A DNA stretch of 64,000 bases from Erythrobacter colymbi. Lineage in GTDB: Bacteria; Pseudomonadota; Alphaproteobacteria; Sphingomonadales; Sphingomonadaceae. The stretch spans positions 62,001 to 126,000 of the forward strand of contig NZ_MUYK01000004.1 in NCBI RefSeq assembly GCF_002155685.1, given 5' to 3'. The notes under the pieces were generated by a model. The model worked only from the letters and a program-made list of their open reading frames with translations. It had not been told where the DNA came from and searched no databases. The first letter of the stretch is position 1. Every line of letters starts with the position of its first letter. This document shows positions 25,035 through 34,129 of the stretch, in pieces. The translations under genes and the position numbers were made by a program.

Positions 25035-25079
25035 ATAACGGTTATTTTTATTGACAGCATAACGCTATTTGGTTATCAG
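25035..25079 (+). promoter_or_regulatory. Sigma-70-type promoter with two ATAAC/GTTAT boxes upstream of the terminase genes
   Basis: A perfect -35 box TTGACA (25051-25056) with a 17-base spacer is followed by TATCAG (25074-25079). A near-palindrome ATAACGGTTAT lies at 25035-25045. A second split copy, ATAAC-N8-GTTAT (25059-25076), overlaps the spacer and -10 box, a position that suits an operator. The region is AT-rich against a GC-rich background. No bound protein is known. Confidence 0.5.
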
Positions 25080-25168
25080 AGGACATCATCCAGAAATAGC
25101 GATTCGCCACCGGGCGGCCCTCCATCGCGGAGCGCCGCTTCTTTCCGTTTGCCGAGGGAGTGGTGCTC

Positions 25169-25627
25169 ATGGCCAATTCCGCGCCTGCCCGTCCCTCTCG
25201 CAAAGGCGCCGCCCCCGGCCGGCACTGGCGCAAGCGCTTCCTTGAGACGCTGGCGACGACATCCAACGTCAATCGTGCGGCACAGGAGGCGAATATCCCC
25301 CTCGCCCGTGCCTATAGCACCCGCCGCGAGGAGCCGGATTTTGCACGGGCATGGCAGGCCGCGATCGAGGACGGTTACCTCAATCTCGAGATGGAGGTGA
25401 TCCGCCGCCTGCGCGAGGGCGACCTCACCACCGCAGGCGGCGACAAGTTCGATTTCGCCAATGCCATCCGCCTGCTCGCCAGCCAGCGCGACAGCTCGGC
25501 GCGGGGAGCCAGCCAGATCCGCGACGTAACGCCGGCTGAGGTGCGCGCCTCGATCGATCGCAAGATCGAGGACATCCGCCGCCGCATCGCGCGCGAGAAG
25601 GCCGCGGCCGAAAGGAAGGCCGAATGA
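25169..25627 (+). CDS. Terminase small subunit-like protein (GTA g1 type)
   Basis: A 152-residue helical protein whose N-terminal half resembles a small terminase DNA-binding domain: RKRFLETLATTSNVNRAAQEANI (a helix-turn-helix), then AYSTRREEPDFARAWQAA. A charged C-terminal helix follows. It overlaps the large-terminase start (ATGA), as in gene transfer agent clusters of Alphaproteobacteria. The ATG at 25169, after a GAGGGA site, is preferred over the GTG at 25160. It appears intact, although its partner is broken. Confidence 0.72.
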   Translation: MANSAPARPSRKGAAPGRHWRKRFLETLATTSNVNRAAQEANIPLARAYSTRREEPDFARAWQAAIEDGYLNLEMEVIRRLREGDLTTAGGDKFDFANAIRLLASQRDSSARGASQIRDVTPAEVRASIDRKIEDIRRRIAREKAAAERKAE

Positions 25628-26139
25628 GCGATCCCTACGAACGGCTGATCGCCGACGAGACTACCGACGGGGACAAGACCCGCCGCAGGCTCATCGAGGC
25701 CATGAACCGGGAGGAAAGGAACAGCTTCGCTTACGTCTGGGAGTATATGGCCCGGCCGGAGCAGCTCCCGCCGCCGGGCGACTGGCGCGTGTGGATGATC
25801 ATGGCCGGACGCGGCTTCGGCAAGACTCGGGCGGGGGCCGAATGGGTGCGGATGATCGCCGACGCCAATCCCGACGCGCGCATCGCGCTGGTCTCTGCCT
25901 CGCTCGCCGAGGCACGGGCGGTGATGGTCGAGGGCGAGAGCGGATTGCTGGCGATCTGCCGCCCCGGCCACAAGCCGGTGTTCGAACCCTCGCTGCACCG
26001 CATCCGCTTCCAGAACGGCGCGCAGGCGCAGCTGTTCTCCGCCGCCGAACCCGAAGCACTGCGGGGCCCCCAACATAGCCACGCCTGCCGGGCAGGCACA
26101 GAAGGAGTTCTTCGTCAATCAGGCCCTCAGTCTGCTTGA
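25624..26139 (+). pseudogene. Terminase large subunit, truncated (GTA g2 type)
   Basis: The first part of a TerL ATPase: the Walker A motif MAGRGFGKTRAGAEW is intact, and the reading runs to SAAEPEALRGPQHSHA, the stretch just before the usual Trp-Cys-Asp-Glu. After about base 26083 the sequence switches to unrelated residues (CRAGTEGVLRQS) and stops at 171 codons, whereas large subunits have more than 400. The rest of the ATPase and the nuclease domain are missing. The breakpoint leads directly into a DUF2793-type sequence in another frame, so a deletion has removed the intervening genes. Confidence 0.8.
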
Positions 26140-26491
26140 TGCGTTGAACGCGCGCGCCGTGACCGGCTCGCAAGCCGCACCGCCAACCACCGCGCCCGAG
26201 GGGGCGTGCTACCGCATCACGAGCCCCGCGACAGGCGCCTGGACCGGCCATCAGGACCAGATCGCGGTCCGGATCGGCGGGGACTGGCACTTCGTCCCGC
26301 CATCCGAAGGCCTGTTGCTGTTCGACCGGGCAGCCGGGCGCATGATGGTCTACCGGTCGCAATGGCGCCCTGCTACCGCACCGGCTCTGCCGGCCGGCGG
26401 GACGGTGATCGATACCGAGGCCCGCGCGGCGCTGACCGCGCTGGTCGATACGCTCCGCACGCTCGGGATCATCGGCACTCCGGGCACGTGA
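26078..26491 (+). pseudogene. DUF2793 protein remnant (GTA-associated)
   Basis: Read in a frame different from the terminase remnant, this stretch begins with AGQAQKEFFVNQALSLLDAL and continues to GACYRITSPATGAWTGHQDQ and FVPPSEGLLLFDRA, the DUF2793 pattern found beside alphaproteobacterial gene transfer agent clusters. The usual N-terminus (a start methionine and about 10-15 residues before GQAQKE) is lost at the junction. An in-frame TTG at 26144 could still permit translation of 115 residues. It ends shortly before the OmpA gene. Confidence 0.7.
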
Positions 26492-26661
26492 CAACGCGCG
26501 AATGGCGGAATTGCGCCTCTTTCGTGGTTGAATTTTTATCCACAGGGCCCGCAGCGCGACATTCTTGCAACACCATCAGGGCATTGATGGCTTGCCTCGC
26601 GCGGGGGGAAAAGATAGAGACACCCCGTGCCTCAAGTCTAATGCAAAGGGGAAATTTGGAA

Positions 26662-27810
26662 ATGCGCAAACTCGTCATTGGAATGGCGATGGCTTCGACC
26701 GCGCTGACCACGCCCGCCATGGCCCGCGAAGGCCAGTGGTATATCCAGGGTGATGGCGGCGTAATGCTGGTTGAAGACCAGAGTCTCGATGTCAACGGCG
26801 TGGCGGACAATGCCGTCGCCAACTACGACACGGGCTACGATTTCGGCGGGATTGTCGGCTATGACTTCGGCGCCTTCCGTCTCGAAGCCGAAGCCAGCTA
26901 CCGTGCGGCCGACCTGAGCGACGTTCAGGCCGGGAACCAGGGCCTCGCCCTGAACCCCGACACGGCCTCGCCCGGCGGCTTCAACAGGTTCACCGGCACC
27001 CGCGAAGCGCTGGGTGAAGTGAACGCGCTCAGCTTCATGCTGAACGGCCTGTTCGACTTCGGCAAGGACGATGGCCTCCAGGCCTTCGCCGGCGGCGGCG
27101 TCGGTGTTGCGCGCGTCGACATGGACGGCCGCGTGAACGCCAACGGCCCGGGCGTGTGGAACGATTCGGACACCGGCTTCGCTTGGCAGCTGCTCGCGGG
27201 CGTTCGCGCTCCGATCAGCAAGTCGTGGGACGTCGGCCTGAAGTATCGCTACTTCAACGTGCCGGAAGTCAGCCTGATCGACCCGCTGGGCCGCGCGCTG
27301 GAAACCAAGCTCAGCAGCCACTCGCTGCTCGGCTCGATCACCTACAACTTCGGTGGTGAAGCGCCGCCGCCGCCGCCGCCGGCTGTGACCCCGGTCGCTC
27401 CGCCGCCGCCCCCGCCGCCTCCGCCGCCCCCGCCGCCCCCGCCGCCGCCCAAGGCGCCGTGCAACACGGGTCCGTACATCGTGTTCTTCGACTTCGATAA
27501 GTCGGACATCACTTCGGAAGCCGCCGGCATCCTCAACAGCGCCGTCACCGCCTACGCCAACTGCGGCGCGGCGAGCGTGATGCTGGCCGGTCACACCGAC
27601 CGTGCGGGTAGCACCAAGTACAACGAAGGCCTCGCCACCCGCCGCAACGCGGCCGTGACGAGCTACCTGACCGGCCGTGGCATCCCCGCCGCGCGCATCA
27701 CCGGTCAGGCCTTCGGCGAAACCAAGCCGCGGGTTCCGACCGCCGACGGTGTGCGCGAAGCGCAGAACCGCCGCGTGGAAGTGACCTACGGTCCGGGCTC
27801 GGGCATGTAA
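26662..27810 (+). CDS. OmpA-family outer membrane protein with proline-rich linker
   Basis: A 382-residue outer-membrane protein. The N-terminal signal MRKLVIGMAMASTALTTPAMA precedes an eight-strand-type beta-barrel (GQWYIQGDGGVMLVED to SLLGSITYNFGG). A tract of about 30 prolines broken by a few other residues follows. The C-terminal OmpA peptidoglycan-binding domain carries VFFDFDKSDIT, GHTDRAGSTKYNEGLATRR and the ending EAQNRRVEVTYG. The ATG at 26662 has AAGGGGAAAT upstream; longer upstream reading through the DUF2793 remnant is rejected. A strong terminator follows. Confidence 0.92.
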   Translation: MRKLVIGMAMASTALTTPAMAREGQWYIQGDGGVMLVEDQSLDVNGVADNAVANYDTGYDFGGIVGYDFGAFRLEAEASYRAADLSDVQAGNQGLALNPDTASPGGFNRFTGTREALGEVNALSFMLNGLFDFGKDDGLQAFAGGGVGVARVDMDGRVNANGPGVWNDSDTGFAWQLLAGVRAPISKSWDVGLKYRYFNVPEVSLIDPLGRALETKLSSHSLLGSITYNFGGEAPPPPPPAVTPVAPPPPPPPPPPPPPPPPPKAPCNTGPYIVFFDFDKSDITSEAAGILNSAVTAYANCGAASVMLAGHTDRAGSTKYNEGLATRRNAAVTSYLTGRGIPAARITGQAFGETKPRVPTADGVREAQNRRVEVTYGPGSGM

Positions 27811-27836
27811 GCCCAGCCACCAAGGCTACAGGAAGA

Positions 27837-27865
27837 GGGGCCGGAGCGATCCGGCCCCTTTTTTG
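27837..27865 (+). terminator. Rho-independent terminator after the ompA-like gene
   Basis: The stem GGGGCCGG / CCGGCCCC (27837-27844, 27851-27858) with a six-base loop is followed by six T residues. It begins 27 bases after the OmpA-like stop and is the obvious transcription end for that gene. Confidence 0.9.
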
Positions 27866-27993
27866 TTGCCCGCTGCATGCGGGGCCAGCGTAATAGCGAG
27901 GCGCGAGGCATGGTAACGCGGGCACCCCCAACTCACGCGGTGACCTCAGGCATCCCCGACCACTGCCCTCCACCCCGCAAAGATGACGACACA

Positions 27994-28044
27994 AAAGAGC
28001 GCGCCGCAGTGCGGGTCATCCCCGCGCTGCGGCGCGCTCTTTTT
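27994..28044. terminator. Long bidirectional hairpin between ompA-like (+) and MFS (-) genes
   Basis: A stem of about 23 pairs, running from AAAAGAGCGCGCCGCAG to CTGCGGCGCGCTCTTTT with one G-T pair, encloses a loop of about five bases. The A tract on the left and T tract on the right let it end transcription from either side, so it probably terminates the - strand MFS gene. Confidence 0.8.
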
Positions 28045-28065
28045 GCGTCTGGAGCCCTGAGGCGG

Positions 28066-29658
28066 CTAGGCTGCCGAAGCAGCCGCAGCACGCTCTGCGA
28101 TGGTCGCCTCTGCCTGCGGAAGCGCGCGGTAGGCGTAGATCAACAGCGCCAGCGAGATCGGCGCAACGCCGATCAGCGACAGCACCCCAACCCTCATGCT
28201 TCCGCTGAGCTCGGAAATCTGCCCCACCATGTAGGGCCCGAGCCCCAGCCCGACCAATGTGGTCGCAAGGAAGAATGACGCCGTCGCCGTCCCGCGCATC
28301 CGCGGCAGGACAAGGTCCTGCGTCGTCGCCGCTGCCGCGCCCAGCGCCGTCGCCGCGAACATCCCGGCGAAGAAATTCATGGCGTAGAACAGCACCGGGC
28401 TCGCCGTCGTGAAGCCGATCCAGATCGGCACCACCGGCGCGAGGATGCCGAACATCACCACCAGAATCCGGCCCGAGGGATTGCGGCCGCGCAGCCAGTC
28501 GGACATGCGCCCGCCCAGAATCACCCCGAGGAAGCCCGACAGCGCCCCGCTTCCGCCCAGCACGAAGGCAAGCTCGGCCTTGGGCAGCTTGAGCACGGTC
28601 TCGGCATAAGGGGCCGACCAGAACGCCAGTGCATAGGCGCCGAGCGACACCAGCCCGTAGCCCAAGGCCGTGCAGATGAAGGCGGGCGTCCCCCAGATCA
28701 GCTTGAAGGTCGCCGGATCGTGGCGCCGCAGGGTCGCGGCCCAGGAGAAGACTGCATAGTAGCCGAAAGCGATCGCCGACCACTGAGGCACATTCCCGGT
28801 CAGCTTGATCATCACGAGCGCGAGCCCCGTCATCGCCGCCGCCATCACCAGATTGACCAGCGCCGCCATCGGCCCGCGCGCCAGCGCGTGGAGCAACGTG
28901 AAGGGTGGCATCAGCATCGACAGGTCGATGAAGAAATCGGCCAGCGGGTGCCGTGTGCCGCTCGCCCCGTCAGGTTGGCGCGCCGGCTCGCGCAGCGACG
29001 CGACCCACAGAGCCAGCAGCACGCCGGGCACGCCCACGGCCATGAAGGCCGCCTGCCACCCCACCAGCCCGCCGATCCCGCCGCCCGGATAGGCCGCGTC
29101 CCAGACCTGCGAGATCTTCGCTCCGATCAGCAGCGACACGCCGCCCCCGAGATAGAGCCCGGACGAATAGATCGCGAGCGCGGTCGCGCGCTGGCGCGAG
29201 GGGAAATAGTCCGAGATCAGCGAATAGGCGGTCGGGCTCGCCGTCGCCTCGCCCACACCCACGCCCATGCGCGCGAGCGACAGCGAGAGATAGTTGCGCG
29301 CAAGGCCCGAAAGCGCCGTCATCGTCGACCACAGCAGGAGGCCGATCGTGAGCAGCCGCACCCGGTGCCAGCGGTCCGCAAGGCGGCCCAGCGGCACCCC
29401 GAACAGCGCATAGAACACCGCAAAGGCCGCGCCCCCCAGAAAGCCCAGCTGGCCATCGGTCAGCGAAAGGTCCCGCTTGATATCGACCGCGAGGATCGAG
29501 AGGATCTGCCGGTCGATGAAGTTGAGGATGTAGACCACAACCAGCACGCCCAGCACATACCAGCTGTAGGCCGACGCCGGCTTCTCACCCGCCGCGTCTT
29601 GCGCGGTACTATCCTCTTTCAATGTCGATCCCCTCAGATCCCGGCTGTTGTCGATCAA
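28066..29658 (-). CDS. MFS transporter (Spinster-like subfamily)
   Basis: A 530-residue major facilitator with about twelve membrane segments. The MFS loop 2-3 motif reads GRLADRWHRVRLLTIG, and the conserved start is YILNFIDRQILSILAVDIK. This form is typical of Spinster-type MFS proteins, many of which in sphingomonads lie near degradative genes, but the substrate is not deducible. The ATG at 29658 gives a short charged cytoplasmic tail. queC lies upstream after 12 bases, so the two may be co-transcribed. Confidence 0.85.
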   Translation of the reverse strand: MIDNSRDLRGSTLKEDSTAQDAAGEKPASAYSWYVLGVLVVVYILNFIDRQILSILAVDIKRDLSLTDGQLGFLGGAAFAVFYALFGVPLGRLADRWHRVRLLTIGLLLWSTMTALSGLARNYLSLSLARMGVGVGEATASPTAYSLISDYFPSRQRATALAIYSSGLYLGGGVSLLIGAKISQVWDAAYPGGGIGGLVGWQAAFMAVGVPGVLLALWVASLREPARQPDGASGTRHPLADFFIDLSMLMPPFTLLHALARGPMAALVNLVMAAAMTGLALVMIKLTGNVPQWSAIAFGYYAVFSWAATLRRHDPATFKLIWGTPAFICTALGYGLVSLGAYALAFWSAPYAETVLKLPKAELAFVLGGSGALSGFLGVILGGRMSDWLRGRNPSGRILVVMFGILAPVVPIWIGFTTASPVLFYAMNFFAGMFAATALGAAAATTQDLVLPRMRGTATASFFLATTLVGLGLGPYMVGQISELSGSMRVGVLSLIGVAPISLALLIYAYRALPQAEATIAERAAAASAA

Positions 29659-29670
29659 CCCTTGTGCCGA

Positions 29671-30363
29671 TCACGCCTTGTATGGGGTGCTATCGGTAAT
29701 CCCCGCCTCGGCAAAACCCTTTTTCCGCAAACGGCACGAATCGCACAGCCCGCAGGCGAGCCCCTCGGGCGTCGGGTCGTAGCAGGACCAGCTCCACGCC
29801 GGATCGAGCCCCAGCCGCGCGCATTCGCGGGCGATGTCGGCCTTGGTCATGTGCTGGAGCGGAGCGTGGATGGTGAAGGGCGCACCCTCCACCCCGGCCT
29901 TGGTGCCGAGCCGCGCGGTCTCGGCGAAGCTGGCGATGAATTCGGGGCGGCAATCGGGATATCCTGAATAGTCGAGCGCATTCACCCCGATGAACACATC
30001 ACGCGCGCCCGCTGCTTCAGCGCAGGCGGTTGTGAGCGCGAGAAACACCAGATTGCGCGCGGGCACATAGGTCACCGGGATATCGTCGCCCACCCCGCCC
30101 TTGGGCACTTCGATCGCATCGGTCAGGGCCGAGCCGCCGAAGGCGCGCAGGTCGAGCGCGATCTGGGTGTGCCGCACCAGCACCAGCCGCTCGGCAATCC
30201 GCGCCGCCGATTGCAGCTCGAGTTTGTGGCGCTGGCCGTAATCGACCGTCAGCGCATGGACCGCAAACCCCGCTTCCTGCGCGAGCGCGGCGGTGACCAT
30301 CGAATCGAGCCCGCCGGAAAGCAGCACCACCGCGAGCGGCTTGGAATCTTGGGTATCGGTCAT
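29671..30363 (-). CDS. queC: 7-cyano-7-deazaguanine synthase
   Basis: A 230-residue PP-loop ATPase that makes preQ0 in queuosine synthesis. The PP-loop is LLSGGLDSMV near the N-terminus; the C-terminal zinc site reads CGLCDSCRLRKKGF, with the first cysteine upstream in SWSCYDPTPEG. TYVPARNLVFL and VNALDYSGYPDCRPEFI are also diagnostic. gluQ, which modifies the same nucleoside, is at 60122 in this window. It is followed closely by the MFS gene. Confidence 0.96.
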   Translation of the reverse strand: MTDTQDSKPLAVVLLSGGLDSMVTAALAQEAGFAVHALTVDYGQRHKLELQSAARIAERLVLVRHTQIALDLRAFGGSALTDAIEVPKGGVGDDIPVTYVPARNLVFLALTTACAEAAGARDVFIGVNALDYSGYPDCRPEFIASFAETARLGTKAGVEGAPFTIHAPLQHMTKADIARECARLGLDPAWSWSCYDPTPEGLACGLCDSCRLRKKGFAEAGITDSTPYKA

Positions 30364-30397
30364 GCCGCGGCCCTATCACGGGCACGCGCAAACGCAA

Positions 30398-30823
30398 TCA
30401 GCAGGGGCCCGTCCGGCGCCCTTCGGCGGTCAACTGGAACGGCATGCCGCCCTGGATGCCCTGGCTTTCGATCTGCACCAGCGCCGGGGTCTCGCGGCGG
30501 ATGCTGGTGCGGCCATAGCCGTTGCCCGGACAGGTGTACTGCACCGTCACGCGCGCCGCGCCATCCTCCACCACGAACTGGCTGCACCCGCTCTCGCGGT
30601 GGACGAGCTGGATCAGTTCCGTTCCCGATTTCACGCAGATCTTGCGATCGGGCGCGCCGCCGCGCTGCTTGATGGTCCACTGCCCCTTCGAGAGCGTGCC
30701 CAGCATGGCCAGCCCATTGCCTTGCGCCAGCACCGGCACGGCCGCGAGGCCGAGCACCGCGGTGACTGCCGCAATTCCCCCGAGCGCGCGCCGGCGCATT
30801 GAGCTGTCGGTCCGAAAGGTCAT
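30398..30823 (-). CDS. DUF3617-type secreted protein
   Basis: A 141-residue exported protein with a signal peptide (LGGIAAVTAVLGLAAVPVLAQ). The mature part has the DUF3617 pattern: GQWTIKQRGGAPDRKIC, a central GCSQFVVEDGAARVTVQYTC and the ending RRTGPC. Cysteines probably form disulphides in the periplasm. Function is unknown. An alternative start at 30799 would begin just before the hydrophobic stretch. Confidence 0.75.
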   Translation of the reverse strand: MTFRTDSSMRRRALGGIAAVTAVLGLAAVPVLAQGNGLAMLGTLSKGQWTIKQRGGAPDRKICVKSGTELIQLVHRESGCSQFVVEDGAARVTVQYTCPGNGYGRTSIRRETPALVQIESQGIQGGMPFQLTAEGRRTGPC

Positions 30824-30909
30824 GCCTGTCCTCTTGCCAGCTTTAAGCAGCCGCGCCTTGCAGAAATGCGTCGCATCGGCAGCAAAGTCGCGGAATTTTC
30901 GTTGAAGCG

Positions 30910-31809
30910 TCAAATGGCGAGCGCGAAGCTCTTGGAACAGAACGCGCAGTCGACGGCGATGATCCCGTCGGGGCCGCGCATCTCTTCCTGTTCTTCGGCG
31001 GGGAAGCGGGCGATGATCGTCTCGTAATGCGCCGCGGTGCAGCGGCACCCGCGCGAGAGCGATGCGCCCGGCTGGACGCGCACTTCCTCTTCCTCGTGGA
31101 ACAGCCGCCACGCGATCGCTTCGAGCGAGAGCGCGGGGTCGAGCAGCTCGTCATGGCTGATCGTCCCGCCGAGCACCGCGACATGCTCCCAGTCGGGATG
31201 GTCGAGCCGGACGTGGAGCCGCTCGCGCCCTTCCTCGCCATCGGGCAGGTGCTGCACCAGCAGCCCGGCGGCCGAGCGCCCGCCCGCGCCCGCACGGCTG
31301 GCGACGCGGATCAGCGTCGGGATCTGTTCCGACTGGCTGAAATAGCTCTCGCACGCCTCGGCGAGGCTGTCCCCCTCGAGCGGGACGATCCCCTGATAGC
31401 GCTGGCGGCCCTCGGTCTCGAAGGTGATCGCGAGATAGCCATCGCCGAACAGCGCCGCGAGGCCCGGGTTCGCGCCCAGCTTTGCCAGCCGCTCGGCATC
31501 GAAATCGGCATAGCCGCGCACCGCGCCCGCGCGATAGTCGCACACCAGCAGGCTGACGATGCCGCCCTGGGTCTGCGCCTGGAGGGTCATCTGCGCGTGC
31601 TCGCCCTTGAGCAGCCCGCCCATCAGCGCGCCCAGCACCAGTGCCTCGCTCAGCAGATGCGTGATCGGGGCGGGATAATTGTGCGCCGAGAGCACTTCCT
31701 CGAGCACGCCTTCAAGCCGCACGATGCGCCCGCGCGCATTGCGGCCGGGCAGGGTGAAGCCCAGCAGGGTGTCGGAAAAGGTCTCGGCGGTGGCGGTCGT
31801 TTCGGTCAT
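30910..31809 (-). CDS. hslO: Hsp33 redox-regulated holdase chaperone
   Basis: A 299-residue Hsp33. The C-terminal redox switch holds the four zinc cysteines as CRC (in SRGCRCTAAHYE) and CAFC (in VDCAFCSKSF). The core has HLLSEALVLGALMGGLLKGE and RGYADFDAERL. Oxidation releases zinc and activates holdase function. The ATG at 31809 gives a normal N-terminus; a longer in-frame start to 32010 runs through argF and is rejected. It lies 43 bases after argF on the same strand. Confidence 0.95.
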   Translation of the reverse strand: MTETTATAETFSDTLLGFTLPGRNARGRIVRLEGVLEEVLSAHNYPAPITHLLSEALVLGALMGGLLKGEHAQMTLQAQTQGGIVSLLVCDYRAGAVRGYADFDAERLAKLGANPGLAALFGDGYLAITFETEGRQRYQGIVPLEGDSLAEACESYFSQSEQIPTLIRVASRAGAGGRSAAGLLVQHLPDGEEGRERLHVRLDHPDWEHVAVLGGTISHDELLDPALSLEAIAWRLFHEEEEVRVQPGASLSRGCRCTAAHYETIIARFPAEEQEEMRGPDGIIAVDCAFCSKSFALAI

Positions 31810-31852
31810 GCGCCGCCATATGGGGATGCATGCACCGCTGCGAAAGCCCCCG

Positions 31853-32803
31853 TCAGTTGCCGAGCATCCCGAAGGCCCACAGCAGCACCGATTTCTGCGC
31901 GTGGATGCGGTTCTCCGCCTCGTCGAACACCACGGATTGCGGGCCTTCGAACACGTCTTCGCTGACTTCCTCGCCGACGTGGGCGGGGAGGCAGTGGAGG
32001 AAGACGGCATCGGGCTTCGCCAGCGCCATCAGATCGGCATTGACCTGATAGGGCGCCATCGCGGCGAGCTTCGCCTCGGCGTGAGCCTGCCCCATCGAAA
32101 TCCAGGTGTCGGTGACGATCACGTCGGCCCCGCGCGCGGCCGCTGCCGCGTCCTGCGTCAGCGTGACCTGCGCCCCGCCTGCCCGCGCCAGTTCGACGAA
32201 AGCCGGATCGGGCTCGTAGCCCTCAGGCACCGCGACCCGCACGTTGAACTTCATCAGCCCGGCCGCCTCGAGGATCGAGTGCAGGACGTTGTTGCCATCC
32301 CCGAACCACGCTACTTCCAGCCCCGGAAGCGCCTTGCCATGCTCGATCACCGTCAGCAGATCGGCGACGATCTGGCAGGGGTGCGACATGTCGGTGAGGC
32401 CGTTGATCACCGGCACCGAGGCGTGGGCCGCCATTTCCTCGATCTTGGCATGATCGTCGGTGCGCAGCATGATGCCGTCGACCATCCGGCTCAGCACCCG
32501 CGCGGTATCGGCGATGGTCTCCCCCCGCCCCAGCTGGCTAGAAGCCGAATCGAGCAGCAGCACCGTGCCGCCGAGCTGGCGCATCGCGATGTCGAAGCTG
32601 ACGCGGGTGCGGGTCGAGTTCTTCTCGAACACCAGCGCCAGTACGCGGCCCGCCAGCGGCGCGTCGGCATCGGGCGCGCCCTTGGGCAGGCCGACGCGCG
32701 CCGCCTTGCGGTCGATCGCGTCGTTGATCATCGCCGCGATCGCATCGCCCCCGGCATCGCCGAGGTTCAGGAAGTGGCGAAACGCCCCCGTGCCGCCACT
32801 CAT
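31853..32803 (-). CDS. argF: Ornithine carbamoyltransferase
   Basis: A 316-residue enzyme that makes citrulline from ornithine and carbamoyl phosphate in arginine synthesis. The carbamoyl phosphate site reads [13 protein letters not shown] and the ornithine site is [12 protein letters not shown]. The C-terminal loop reads [12 protein letters not shown]. Length is normal. The start overlaps the argD stop (ATGA), and argF is followed by hslO on the same strand. Confidence 0.96.
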   Translation of the reverse strand: MSGGTGAFRHFLNLGDAGGDAIAAMINDAIDRKAARVGLPKGAPDADAPLAGRVLALVFEKNSTRTRVSFDIAMRQLGGTVLLLDSASSQLGRGETIADTARVLSRMVDGIMLRTDDHAKIEEMAAHASVPVINGLTDMSHPCQIVADLLTVIEHGKALPGLEVAWFGDGNNVLHSILEAAGLMKFNVRVAVPEGYEPDPAFVELARAGGAQVTLTQDAAAAARGADVIVTDTWISMGQAHAEAKLAAMAPYQVNADLMALAKPDAVFLHCLPAHVGEEVSEDVFEGPQSVVFDEAENRIHAQKSVLLWAFGMLGN

Positions 32804-33996
32804 GCCGCCTCAGGCACCTTGAAGCTCGCCGCGCCCGCCGACAGCTTGTCGAAGAACTCGTCGATCTCCGCGTCGCCGATCACCAGCGGCGGGATGATGC
32901 GGATGGTGTTGTCGCCCGCCGCCACGGTCAGCAGCTGGTGGTTATCGCGCAGGTGCACGTAGAACGGGCGGCTCTCCATCTTCATCTTGATGCCGAGCAT
33001 CAGGCCCTTGCCGCGGACGAGTTCGAACAGCTCGGGATAGTTACCGATGAACTGTTCGAGCCGTGCGCGCAGACGCTCGCCCTTCTCGGCGACCGAGGCG
33101 AGGAATTCGTCATTCGCCACGGCTTCCATCACCGCCGTCCCCGCCGCCATGGCGAGCGGATTGCCGCCATAGGTCGAACCATGCGTGCCGAAGGTCATGC
33201 CGCGCGCGGCCTTCTCGGTCGCGATGCAGGCGCCGAGGGGGAAGCCGCCGCCGATGCCCTTTGCGGTGGCGAGGATGTCGGGCTCGATCCCGTAATGCTC
33301 GTAGGCATAGAGCTTGCCCGTGCGCGCCACGCCGCACTGCACTTCGTCGAGCACCAGCATCAGGTCATGCTCGTCGGCGAGCTTGCGCAGGCCCTGCATG
33401 AATTCGACCGACGCCGGACGGATGCCGCCCTCGCCCTGGATCGGCTCGACGAGGAAGCCCGCCGTGTTCGGGCCGATCAGCGCCTTGGCCGCTTCCAGAT
33501 CGTCGAAGGGCGCATACTTGAACCCGGCGAGCAGCGGCGAGAAGCCGTGGTGCATCTTTTCCTGGTTCGACGCCGAGATGGTCGCCATCGTGCGGCCGTG
33601 GAAGGCGTTGTGGAAGGTGATCAGCTCGAAGCGGTTCTTGTCGCCCCCTTCCCCGTTCTGGTGATAGGCGCGCGCGGTCTTGATCGCCGCCTCGACCGCC
33701 TCGGCGCCCGAATTGGTGAAGAACACCGTGTCGCCGAAGGTCTTGTCGACCAGCCACTGGGCGAGCTTCTCGCCCTGCGGGCTGCCATAGAGGTTCGACA
33801 CGTGCATCAGCGTCGCCGCCTGATGCTGGATCGCGCCGATCAGCCCTTCATGCGAATGGCCGAGCAGGTTGACCGCAATGCCGCTGGCGAAATCGAGGTA
33901 GCGGGTGCCGTCCTCGCCGATCAGATGGCAGTGCTCGCCGCGCACCGGCCGGACACCGCAACGCGGATAGACGGGCATGAGCGGGGTGATGGACAT
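32800..33996 (-). CDS. argD: Acetylornithine aminotransferase
   Basis: A 398-residue class III PLP aminotransferase for the fourth step of arginine synthesis (it may also serve lysine synthesis). Signature stretches: [35 protein letters not shown], and the PLP lysine in [14 protein letters not shown]. The ATG at 33996 is taken; a much longer in-frame start beyond it would run through a cold-shock gene. argD and argF form an overlapping pair. Confidence 0.94.
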   Translation of the reverse strand: MSITPLMPVYPRCGVRPVRGEHCHLIGEDGTRYLDFASGIAVNLLGHSHEGLIGAIQHQAATLMHVSNLYGSPQGEKLAQWLVDKTFGDTVFFTNSGAEAVEAAIKTARAYHQNGEGGDKNRFELITFHNAFHGRTMATISASNQEKMHHGFSPLLAGFKYAPFDDLEAAKALIGPNTAGFLVEPIQGEGGIRPASVEFMQGLRKLADEHDLMLVLDEVQCGVARTGKLYAYEHYGIEPDILATAKGIGGGFPLGACIATEKAARGMTFGTHGSTYGGNPLAMAAGTAVMEAVANDEFLASVAEKGERLRARLEQFIGNYPELFELVRGKGLMLGIKMKMESRPFYVHLRDNHQLLTVAAGDNTIRIIPPLVIGDAEIDEFFDKLSAGAASFKVPEAA

Positions 33997-34040
33997 AAGC
34001 AGCTTCCTGAATTTGAGAATCGTGGGGGTCTGAAACGCAA

Positions 34041-34067
34041 ATGGCGGCCCTGAACCAGAGCCGCCAT
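34041..34067 (-). terminator. Hairpin between the cold-shock and argD genes
   Basis: The stem ATGGCGGC / GCCGCCAT (34041-34048, 34060-34067) lies after the cold-shock protein stop on the minus strand and is followed by a T-rich run there. It probably ends that transcript or separates it from argD. Confidence 0.5.
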
Positions 34068-34129
34068 CTGCATTCCGTTTAATCTTCCGCTTCCCCTTGG
34101 TCAAACCGCGGGGAGCGGTCCGGGCCGGG

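Noticed and set aside
27877..28278. A short + strand reading frame after the OmpA terminator
   Set aside because: It overlaps the bidirectional hairpin and the end of the MFS gene and shows no domain.
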